A stretch of DNA of 64,000 nt from CALBPI01 sp039033995 (GTDB lineage: Bacteria > Pseudomonadota > Gammaproteobacteria > Steroidobacterales > Woeseiaceae), in assembly GCA_039033995.1 (NCBI GenBank), contig JBCCBP010000006.1:62001-126000 (forward strand), read 5' to 3'. Both the position numbers and the translations under genes were made by a program. Below are positions 26,227 to 33,587 of this stretch, in pieces. Numbering within the stretch: position 1 is the stretch's first letter; each line of letters starts with the position of its first letter. Under the pieces are notes generated by a model that saw nothing but the letters and a program-made list of their open reading frames with translations, was not told the origin of the DNA and made no database searches.

Positions 26227-26646
26227 CTAACGCGCCAATAAAGCGTCTACGGCGGACACCAACATCGCCGGCTGAAACGGCTTTCGGAGTCGGCTATCAA
26301 AGGTTGCTCGAGAGGCTTTCTCAACTTGCTCGAACATATCGAACGGAAAAAAGGCATCCGGTTCGGAGGCCGTTACCCCGATCAACCCGGGCATTGGCAA
26401 TTGGTCTTTCAGCGCGTGTTGTCGTAATCGCGCCGCGAGCGCCATGCCGCCGCCAGATTGCAGACTGCCACGCTGATTTTTGAAGAAAAAATCGAGCACC
26501 ACGATATCCGGCCAATCGCGTTCGATCGCTTTTTTGGCCAATGGAATTTCATGGCAGACGGACACAGCGTGACCGTCGAGCTCAAGCGCTGCCGCCCAGT
26601 CTTGTGCCAGTAACGCCTCGTCTTCAACAATAAGAATCTTGGCCAT
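26227..26646 (-). CDS. Stand-alone atypical receiver protein in the bacteriophytochrome operon
   Basis: 139 residues, single receiver domain. The acidic pocket is in KILIVEDEALLAQ, the phospho-Asp in WPDIVVLDFFFK, threonine in IGVTAS and lysine in RLRKPF. A long loop (NQRGSLQSGGG) follows the phospho-Asp, as in the paralogue at 20548-20967. It starts 2 bp after the bacteriophytochrome stop codon, so it is almost certainly a phosphotransfer partner of that kinase. Without an output domain it may act by protein-protein contact or as a phosphate sink. Confidence 0.88.
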   Translation of the reverse strand: MAKILIVEDEALLAQDWAAALELDGHAVSVCHEIPLAKKAIERDWPDIVVLDFFFKNQRGSLQSGGGMALAARLRQHALKDQLPMPGLIGVTASEPDAFFPFDMFEQVEKASRATFDSRLRKPFQPAMLVSAVDALLAR

Positions 26647-26648
26647 CC

Positions 26649-29162
26649 CTAGCGCTCCTGCTGTCGAAGCAGCAGTGCGCTCAGCGCCTCCTCATCCAGC
26701 GGTTTGCGTAAAACCGGCAGGTGTTTCAGGTGTTGCGGTACGTTGTCCGAATCACCGTATCCCGTAATCAAAATGGTGGGGACAGACTGTCCGTCGAGTA
26801 TTTCGGCCAATGGAAAACTCAATTCTCCGCGCAGATTGATGTCCAATAGGGCCAGATCATACCGCGTCTTTTCGATCAAACTCGCGGCGATATCGACGCT
26901 GCTTGCACAATCCACTGTTGCCACGCCGGCACGCTCCAACGCATCGCTATGCTCTGCAGCAATCAGGTAACTGTCTTCGACGACCAGCGCACGATTTGGA
27001 ATCAACGTTGCACTCATACCAGATTCTTTCAAATGGGTGTTGTAGGCACGATCTGAGATTTCCATTTGGTCGGCGACAAAACCCTTGACGGGGATGTGAT
27101 AACGAACACCAAACCCTTGCCGCTCAAACTGAATATCCACCGTTCCACCAAACTCGTAAGGTAGCGCCTTTTCGAGCAATTCCATGCCGAACCCTGTTCG
27201 ACTTGGTCGTGTCGCTGGCGGACCGCCCGTCTCTTTCCAGTCAAGCTGAAGTTCACCGGCAACGACTTGCCACGTCACAGTAACCCGACCGGACGCTACA
27301 GACAGGGCGCCGTGTTTCACGGCATTGGACGTTAGTTCGTGCATCAGTAGCGCGACCATTGCGACGATATCGGGATGCACAATGATCGCCGGCTGCTCGT
27401 GCAGCGCTGTCAGTCTTTCCGCCGGTACATACGGTTGCAACTCGGCGCTGACGATATCCGCTAACGCAACGCCCGTCATGTCTGCCTTGATCAGCAACTC
27501 GTGAGCAGCCGATAGTGAAAACAGCCGTCGTTCCAGACTGTCCGCGTAGCTCTCTGGCGACACGGCGTGCACCTTCGACTGTGCCGCCAGCGACTTGACC
27601 AAAGCCAGGATATTTTTCACGCGATGGTTCAACTCGTTAGCGAGAATTCGCAGGTTGTCCTTCTGCTGCATAACTGTGCCGGCCATGCCCAGTCCGCGCT
27701 GTCCTTCGGCGAGAAGCTGTCGCGCGAAGGCCACATCGGTCAGGCTCCATTCCTCCGACTTACCGTTTACAAGCTGTTGATACTTTGCAAACGACTTGCG
27801 AGGCGATAGCCGCACACCGTCTTCATCCGGGACGATATCCTTCTTCGGCGACCCGGCCCACGTCAACGTCTGCTCAACGGGACCACGCAAAAACAGCAAT
27901 CGAAGGTCATGCTTGTCGCCCAAACCGAGCAACATCGCGCCCGGCACTGCGTCGACATTCCACGCGGGAAGCACTGTTGGCAATTCATGAGACCAATACA
28001 GTGGCGGCTCGATTTCCGCTAACGCGGCCCAGTCTGTCGACAACACGTCGGCGGCGAGACCTTCACTTGTCCAATGACCCTCCGAGAAGACAGCAACACC
28101 ATCATGCGCCAGCCACGGTTGACAGGTCTCAGAGATTCGCGAAAGAAACTCCGACTCGGATAGTAAGCGGGTGCGTAAGCTGACAACCTCTTTTACAGCG
28201 GCCGCAATCGGTTCCGCATACGAACGGCGATCGCGGTCCAGCTGCTGCGTGACAGCAAACGACAAAATATGGCCGCACAACTCCATCGCATCCAGCAGCT
28301 TCAGATCGGGAGTGTGCGGTTCTTCGTGATGGCATGCGATCAGCCCCCACAATTTTTTTTCTACGACGATTGGTACAGTAATCGTCGCGCTGATTCCCAT
28401 ATTCGTCAGGTACTCGCGATGCACGGTCGACGTACCCCGCAGCACTGCCTGCGATAGCACGAGGTCCTCGACAGCGTAGGCTGGAGAAAAATCGAGGGGA
28501 ATATCGTCACGACGCATATGTGCGATGACACGTATCGGTGTACTGGCGTACAACTTGCGCGCCCGTTCCGGAATATCCCACGCGGGATACCGAAGCCCAA
28601 GCATCGGTTCCATGTGCCCCGAGCGACGCTCGGCAACGACCTCTCCTGAGCCGTCAGGCAGGAACCGATAGAACATGACACGGTGGTATTCACAAATCGC
28701 ATGAACATTGCTGACCGCGAGTTCGAAGATCTGCTGCAGACTCGTTGTTGATTGCAATCCAACGGTGATGCCCGCGACACGATCTTGTAACTCTGGTCGA
28801 TCCAGTGACGGCCGCACGCCCTCGATGATGTGCAGCTTCTCGGTCGTGTGCACGTAGAGCTGGTAGCGATTAGCATTCAAGATATGCGTTGCGAACAGCT
28901 CCCGGCGAGTAGCAATTGTCGAGTAGCCGAGTTTATTGCGCATGTCATGGTGAACCACCGAGCCGAAGATGCTGCGCACATGCTTCCCGATCAGTTCGGT
29001 TGTCGTAAACGCCAAAAGCCGTTCGACATTCTGCGACGCGGCAACAATCGTCATCGTCTCTGGGTCCACCGCAAGCAAAAACCCGAAATCTTGGATAGCG
29101 CCGGGAATCTCGATCGGCTCGGATTCGCATTGTGCCAGTACTTCGTCGTCGGCCCGGATCAT
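26649..29162 (-). CDS. bphP: Bacteriophytochrome hybrid HWE histidine kinase
   Basis: Red/far-red photoreceptor kinase, 837 residues from the ATG at 29162. Domains are PAS (about 15-120; biliverdin-binding Cys12 in CESEPIEIPGAIQ), GAF (about 130-310; PAWDIPERAR and the chromophore pocket histidine in ACHHEEPHTPD), PHY (about 320-500; tongue motif LSPRKSFAKYQQLV), an HWE-type kinase (about 510-700; ELNHRVKNILALVKSL, HELTSNAVKHGAL and W-x-E) and a C-terminal receiver (about 715-835; LVVEDSYLIA, DLALLDINLRG, LRKPL). The ATG forms an ATGA overlap with the heme oxygenase stop, which decides the start. Biliverdin would come from the upstream bphO. The following receiver gene is 2 bp away. Confidence 0.95.
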   Translation of the reverse strand: MIRADDEVLAQCESEPIEIPGAIQDFGFLLAVDPETMTIVAASQNVERLLAFTTTELIGKHVRSIFGSVVHHDMRNKLGYSTIATRRELFATHILNANRYQLYVHTTEKLHIIEGVRPSLDRPELQDRVAGITVGLQSTTSLQQIFELAVSNVHAICEYHRVMFYRFLPDGSGEVVAERRSGHMEPMLGLRYPAWDIPERARKLYASTPIRVIAHMRRDDIPLDFSPAYAVEDLVLSQAVLRGTSTVHREYLTNMGISATITVPIVVEKKLWGLIACHHEEPHTPDLKLLDAMELCGHILSFAVTQQLDRDRRSYAEPIAAAVKEVVSLRTRLLSESEFLSRISETCQPWLAHDGVAVFSEGHWTSEGLAADVLSTDWAALAEIEPPLYWSHELPTVLPAWNVDAVPGAMLLGLGDKHDLRLLFLRGPVEQTLTWAGSPKKDIVPDEDGVRLSPRKSFAKYQQLVNGKSEEWSLTDVAFARQLLAEGQRGLGMAGTVMQQKDNLRILANELNHRVKNILALVKSLAAQSKVHAVSPESYADSLERRLFSLSAAHELLIKADMTGVALADIVSAELQPYVPAERLTALHEQPAIIVHPDIVAMVALLMHELTSNAVKHGALSVASGRVTVTWQVVAGELQLDWKETGGPPATRPSRTGFGMELLEKALPYEFGGTVDIQFERQGFGVRYHIPVKGFVADQMEISDRAYNTHLKESGMSATLIPNRALVVEDSYLIAAEHSDALERAGVATVDCASSVDIAASLIEKTRYDLALLDINLRGELSFPLAEILDGQSVPTILITGYGDSDNVPQHLKHLPVLRKPLDEEALSALLLRQQER

Positions 29163-29794
29163 GCGTTGCTGTCCACACCACATAGCTCGGTAGTCCGGTA
29201 GCTACAAGCAGCTGCATCAAGCGCAGCAAAAGTGGCCAGCGCACCCGCCAACATGTCATCCCGCCGCGCTTCGCTATGGTTCAGAGCAGCGACAACCTGT
29301 CGCCATCGCGTTGGCTGCGCAGCGATGATGGTATCGAAGTAGGTGTGCGGGAGTGTCTCTGTATGTCGCTCGAGCAGGCGCTTTCGCAACAACTGGCTGC
29401 CGAGGGCAGACCCCTCCATCACATAGGTAGCACCCAGTGCCTCGCTCGTGGACCAATCTTCGTTGTCACGCGACTCTGAAACGTCGACGATACACCCCAG
29501 CGCCTTAAGGTCGGCGTCGATGGCTCGTAGCAACGCGTCGTAGCGGGGTGTGATACCGAGCGTGCAAGCCGCACTCTCAAGCACCGCAGATAGTTGTGCG
29601 TAAACCGTCCGCATGATGCGGAGCATACGTACATACCCGTGACGCGTCGTGATATCGGCAACCGCATCCATGAGCGCCTCGGAACTGTCATGCGCCGCGC
29701 ACGTCGCCTGCCGCAAAAATTGCTGATGCGTCGAAGACGCCTCCACTTGCTGTGCGTGATTGTCCTGCAGAACGCACCTCCTTGGCCCGACCAC
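29159..29794 (-). CDS. bphO: Biliverdin-producing heme oxygenase
   Basis: Bacterial HemO/BphO-type heme oxygenase of up to 211 residues, opening heme to biliverdin for the bacteriophytochrome encoded next. The proximal heme histidine is in RQATCAAHDSSEALM, and the distal helix contains GATYVMEGSALGSQLL, matching the family's GxxYVxxGSxLG pattern. The GTG at 29794 is the outermost usual start but lacks a ribosome-binding site. A perfect AAGGAGG (29777-29783, complement) sits inside the frame, 6 nt ahead of a CTG at 29770, which could be the real initiator. The stop overlaps the bphP start by 4 bp. Confidence 0.93.
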   Translation of the reverse strand: MVGPRRCVLQDNHAQQVEASSTHQQFLRQATCAAHDSSEALMDAVADITTRHGYVRMLRIMRTVYAQLSAVLESAACTLGITPRYDALLRAIDADLKALGCIVDVSESRDNEDWSTSEALGATYVMEGSALGSQLLRKRLLERHTETLPHTYFDTIIAAQPTRWRQVVAALNHSEARRDDMLAGALATFAALDAAACSYRTTELCGVDSNA

Positions 29795-29896
29795 GTCGCA
29801 AAGACTTACGACGCCACCACCGCAACAATCCCATCAAGCGTAGCATGGCCAGCGGGCGTGCACACCACGCTGCAGCAGCCACCGGGTCAACTCCAC

Positions 29897-29928
29897 AAAA
29901 AAAGGCATAGACCGATTGAGTCTATGCC
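29897..29928 (-). terminator. Rho-independent terminator after the YHS-domain gene
   Basis: Minus-strand hairpin with a perfect 9-bp stem (GGCATAGAC paired with GTCTATGCC, 7-nt loop) followed by a run of seven U residues. It lies about 50 nt past the YHS stop codon and before bphO, so it separates the heme-uptake side from the phytochrome operon. Confidence 0.9.
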
Positions 29929-29975
29929 TCGATGTGCGCTGCCGGCTGGCACGGCGGCCGTGTCCGTCCTTGTCG

Positions 29976-30446
29976 CTACTTCAGTACAGACGGCCAGTTG
30001 GCGTCAGCCAGTCGGATGAAACCAGCGGGATCTTCGCGCCACGTGGCACCGACTTCATCGTTGTAGTTGATGTAGAGCTTGCCATCGACGACCGCCCAGA
30101 CTGTCGGGTCGCCAGACGCCGTATAACCCTGGGATACGGCCCAGGCACAGTACCCACCATACTGTGGTGCGTAGCGTTCTGGATCCGCCGTAAACGTCGC
30201 GAGATTTTCAGCACTCGCAAATTGCCACGTCGCATCATTCCACTCGGTGCTGTATTGCTTGTCGCCTTTTACCGGCTTTTTGTCGGTGAAATAAGCGACC
30301 GCGTCGTAGCCTTTCAGTGCGGTACTTGAAAATACGCCTGTGTAGACCGGCGCCTTGTCGGCGTGAGCCGGTGTCGCAAGCCCGAGGGACGCGGTGAAGG
30401 CAACAGTGAACGCCAACAGTGTATTGCGAAAAGAGAGTGCGAACAT
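29976..30446 (-). CDS. Exported YHS-domain protein
   Basis: 156 residues from the ATG at 30446, chosen because AAAAGG lies 9 nt upstream; another ATG three codons earlier has no spacing for ribosome binding. A signal peptide (about 1-29, ending AHA) is followed by a YHS-like domain: GYDAVAYFTDKKPVKGD, then FASAENLATFTADPERYAPQYGGYCAWAV, the classic YHS core with a cysteine at the usual metal-site position. YHS modules bind metal in other proteins. It closes the minus-strand heme region, ahead of a strong terminator, though a 95-bp gap allows its own promoter. Role unknown. Confidence 0.85.
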   Translation of the reverse strand: MFALSFRNTLLAFTVAFTASLGLATPAHADKAPVYTGVFSSTALKGYDAVAYFTDKKPVKGDKQYSTEWNDATWQFASAENLATFTADPERYAPQYGGYCAWAVSQGYTASGDPTVWAVVDGKLYINYNDEVGATWREDPAGFIRLADANWPSVLK

Positions 30447-30541
30447 GCGAATCATCCTTTTGTGTAGGTTGTGCGAGTAGACCGCATCTCGTCCGATTTT
30501 GTTTCAATCAACACCAAAATGTCGCACTGGTGGCTTTGCCG

Positions 30542-30859
30542 TTAGCCGTTCATATCAAGCACCGACTCGAATGTCTCTAACTCCGGGTGCCCGAGATAAG
30601 TGCCCTGAGGTGCACTGCGCTGGCGGTGCGCCAATTTGAAACTCTCTGACTCCGTCCAAGCTACAAATGCTTCACGCGTCTCCCATGTCGAGTGTGACGT
30701 GTAGAGCGTGTACTTCTCGTTGCTCGCCCCCTTGAGTAGATGAAAATCTTTGAAGCCAGGCACGTCAGCCAGGTAAGAATCCCGCTCTCGCCATACCTGC
30801 TCAAAGCCCTCCTCTTTGCCAAGCGCAATCTTGAAACGGTTCATTGCAATAAACATCAT
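30542..30859 (-). CDS. IsdG-type heme-degrading monooxygenase
   Basis: 105-residue ABM-fold (antibiotic biosynthesis monooxygenase) protein. From the ATG at 30859 it carries Asn7 (IAMNRFKI), Trp68 (FVAWTES) and His78 (KLAHRQR), the same residues and nearly the same spacing as the Asn/Trp/His set of IsdG and IsdI, which degrade heme and release iron. The location, 23 bp after hmuV in a Fur-boxed heme uptake operon, supports that role. GGGAG lies a few nt before the start. A non-heme ABM protein such as a quinol monooxygenase is the alternative. Confidence 0.8.
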   Translation of the reverse strand: MMFIAMNRFKIALGKEEGFEQVWRERDSYLADVPGFKDFHLLKGASNEKYTLYTSHSTWETREAFVAWTESESFKLAHRQRSAPQGTYLGHPELETFESVLDMNG

Positions 30860-30882
30860 AAGCTCCCTTTCAGTGATACAGG

Positions 30883-31659
30883 TCAGGTATGGATCTGCAA
30901 ACGCCCTAGCCGTGAATGCCATTCGGTTGTGATCGGCGTGGCATATACATCCGATAACAATGAGTCGGTCAATATCTCACGGGGTCGACCGAACGCAGCA
31001 ACAGCGCCATTCGACATGACCAACACATCGTCACAAAATCGCGCGGCCAGTTGCAAATCGTGAAGGACAACCGCGACACCAATGTTCTGTTCAGCGGTCC
31101 GTCGCAATGTACGCATCACTTGAAGCGCGTGCGCAACATCAAGGCTGGCCACCGGCTCGTCAAGAAGCCAATACCCGGACTCACTGAAGCACTGCACGCC
31201 CTGCATTTGTAGTTGAGTGCGCGCGAACTGTACGCGTTGCTTTTCACCGCCGGATAGGGTGTTGAAGGTTCGCGACAGTAGATGATTGACTCCGCTAGCG
31301 GCGGCGGCGGTCTTTAGCGCTTCTGATGACAGCGGTTGCCAGTCATGAAAAGGCTCCCAACCCAATTCGATAATTCGTCTGACTGTAAAGTCGAAGACCA
31401 CTTCTGATGTCTGACTCATGACAGCGCGCACACGAGCGAGCTTTAACAAATCAAGTTGATTAAATGGTTGATCGCTTAGTGAGACAGCGCCGGTATCCGG
31501 CGCGAGCAAACCGGTTAACACCCCCAGCAGCGTCGATTTGCCAGCACCGTTTGGTCCCACGATGCCTGTCACTCGGCCAGGGACGACGTCAACCTCAACT
31601 GCGGACAAAATCGTTTGACCTTGCAATCGAACACTGGCGTTCCGGACGGCCAGCGTCAT
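30883..31659 (-). CDS. hmuV: Heme ABC transporter ATP-binding protein
   Basis: 258-residue ABC ATPase energising heme import with HmuU. Walker A is GPNGAGKSTLL, the Q-loop glutamine is in VMSQTSE, the signature is LSGGEKQRVQFARTQLQ and Walker B with the catalytic residue is YWLLDEPVASLD. The ATG at 31659 overlaps the hmuU stop (ATGA), which is why I prefer it to the upstream start at 31686. The FecE/BtuD subfamily as a whole fits cobalamin or siderophore import too; the heme call rests on the neighbours. Confidence 0.93.
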   Translation of the reverse strand: MTLAVRNASVRLQGQTILSAVEVDVVPGRVTGIVGPNGAGKSTLLGVLTGLLAPDTGAVSLSDQPFNQLDLLKLARVRAVMSQTSEVVFDFTVRRIIELGWEPFHDWQPLSSEALKTAAAASGVNHLLSRTFNTLSGGEKQRVQFARTQLQMQGVQCFSESGYWLLDEPVASLDVAHALQVMRTLRRTAEQNIGVAVVLHDLQLAARFCDDVLVMSNGAVAAFGRPREILTDSLLSDVYATPITTEWHSRLGRLQIHT

Positions 31660-32690
31660 GCGCGATACGACCTCGCGATTAACCAAAGAAAGAACGGTGC
31701 GCCCAACGCACTAGTGACTAGCCCTACCGGCAATTCAGCGGGAATGATAACCATGCGCGCCACAAGGTCCGCGCAAACACAGAGTACAGCGCCCAGCAAG
31801 AAAGAACCCGGTAGAACAAAACGATGCTCGGCACCACCCAGCAGCCGCACGAGATGAGGCACTACCAGGCCAACAAACGCAACGATACCCGATACCGCGA
31901 CTGCTGCCCCGACACCCATGGCACCGCCGATTATGGTCATACGTTTCAATCGTGTGACATCGACCGCCAGGAAGCGCGCCTCATTCTCACCCAGCTGCAA
32001 GACATCATATTGGCCGCGCTGATACAGCAACAAAAGCGATGCTGCTGTCATCAGTACAAACGCCGGGATAATGGTTACCCAGGTTGCGCGCCCGAAGCTT
32101 CCCATTTGCCAAAATACGAGCGTCCTGAGTTGCGTATCGTCACTCAAGTACTCGAATGCACCGATTGCTACAACAGACAAAGCGTTCAAAGCGATACCGA
32201 CAAGCAGCATCATGCCGACACTGAAGTTACCGAAGTACTTAGCAAACGCGTAAAGACTCGCCGTCACCAACAGTGCACCACTGATCGCAGAAGCTGGTAC
32301 CGCGTAGGGCAGAAAAGACTCTGGCAGCGCCTGTGAGCCCAACACAATCATCGCGATCGCACCGACGGCAGCGCCACCTGAGACGCCAATCAGCCCAGGG
32401 TCTGCCAACGGATTGCGAAACAACGCCTGCAGGGAGGCTCCTGCCAATGCCAATGCGCCGCCTGCGAATGCAGCCAGCAGCACACGTGGCATCCGGATAT
32501 CGAACAACACGGTCCGTTGCAGTGCATCGTTGCCGCCGGATAATAGCGCCTCAATAGACAAAGGAATCGCGCCAATCGCCAAGCCTGCAAACACTGTGAG
32601 GATCGCTGCGACGCCCAGCAGCAACAGCCAACCATAGGTGCCGAACGATGATCGAGCCGGGGAGTCGCGATGCAGCGCCGTGTGCGCCAC
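31656..32690 (-). CDS. hmuU: Heme ABC transporter permease (FecCD family)
   Basis: 344 residues with about ten membrane helices. Family marks include LSGGNDALQRTVLFDIRMPR near the N-terminus, LAGASLQALFRNPLADPGLIGVSGGA, and the cytoplasmic coupling segment AVSGIVAFVGLVVPHLVRLL. It begins with a GTG that shares one base with the hmuT stop codon (TAGTG), indicating tight translational coupling. It forms the membrane dimer through which HmuT delivers heme. Confidence 0.94.
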   Translation of the reverse strand: MAHTALHRDSPARSSFGTYGWLLLLGVAAILTVFAGLAIGAIPLSIEALLSGGNDALQRTVLFDIRMPRVLLAAFAGGALALAGASLQALFRNPLADPGLIGVSGGAAVGAIAMIVLGSQALPESFLPYAVPASAISGALLVTASLYAFAKYFGNFSVGMMLLVGIALNALSVVAIGAFEYLSDDTQLRTLVFWQMGSFGRATWVTIIPAFVLMTAASLLLLYQRGQYDVLQLGENEARFLAVDVTRLKRMTIIGGAMGVGAAVAVSGIVAFVGLVVPHLVRLLGGAEHRFVLPGSFLLGAVLCVCADLVARMVIIPAELPVGLVTSALGAPFFLWLIARSYRA

Positions 32691-33586
32691 TACGGTGCCA
32701 TGTCAGTCTCGGACGCCTGACTCTCTGAAAGGCGCAGCGCCAGTCGCTCTGCGGCAACCAGAGTTCGCGGCCCGAAGCCGAGCATTGCCATGCCGTCCAT
32801 AGTCAGAATGCGACGATGCTTAGCGACGGCAGAAAACCTGAGTGCGGGATGCTCGAGCAACTTATCCTCACCACCAGCATCTCGCAGACCACGCTCAGGT
32901 ATCACCACAAAATCGGGCCGCGCAGCGATCATCGCTTCCATTGACACCGGTTTCCAACCATTTAGCGATTGCAACGCGTTATCCGCTCCCATCATCGACA
33001 ACAAGCCATGCCCGGACGTGTCGGCGCCGGCGGCGATGATGGAACCATCCCGAATACCCAGCAGCACGGCGCCTCGCATGGAGCGAGTCGCCTGAATGGC
33101 CGCGAGCGTTTCTACACGGGGTTGTAGCGTCTCGCGGACAAATGCGTCGGCAGTCTCTGTAACATCAAAAAGTTCCGCAACACACCGCACTTTCGCGATA
33201 ATCCCGTCGGCATCGTGTTGTTCGGGAACGATACGAATATCAATATCTGCCGCTACAAGTTGCTTGACGACCTCTGGCGGCCCAGTATCGTCCTCACCGA
33301 TGATGAGGGTCGGACCGACTGACAAGACGCCCTCGGCCGACAGCGCTCGCACATAACCTATCGATGGAAAATCACGTGCCGCAGCTGGGTAGTTTGACGT
33401 GCGATCCACGGCGACGATACGTGACTCCAGACCGAGGTCGTATAACACCTCGGTGATGGAGCCGCCAGCGACTACGACACGCGATGTATCGAGACCTTCA
33501 CCCTGACACTGAGTGCTTGCCTGCGCCGCTATTGCGCTGAAAGCCAGCAACAACGACGCGAGGCATTTGGCGACGCGCGGCCACAT
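32690..33586 (-). CDS. hmuT: Periplasmic heme-binding protein
   Basis: 298-residue class III substrate-binding protein with a signal peptide (about 1-23, ending QAS). It has the helical-backbone two-lobe pattern: VVVAGGSITEVLYDLGLESRIVAVD, then SIGYVRALSAEGVLSVGPTLIIG and a C-terminal lobe with MGFGPRTLVAAERL-like sequence (MLGFGPRT). The ATG at 33586 follows the receptor stop by one base. The longer frame to 33667 lies inside the receptor gene and lacks a signal peptide at its start. Confidence 0.92.
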   Translation of the reverse strand: MWPRVAKCLASLLLAFSAIAAQASTQCQGEGLDTSRVVVAGGSITEVLYDLGLESRIVAVDRTSNYPAAARDFPSIGYVRALSAEGVLSVGPTLIIGEDDTGPPEVVKQLVAADIDIRIVPEQHDADGIIAKVRCVAELFDVTETADAFVRETLQPRVETLAAIQATRSMRGAVLLGIRDGSIIAAGADTSGHGLLSMMGADNALQSLNGWKPVSMEAMIAARPDFVVIPERGLRDAGGEDKLLEHPALRFSAVAKHRRILTMDGMAMLGFGPRTLVAAERLALRLSESQASETDMAP

Positions 33587-33587
33587 T

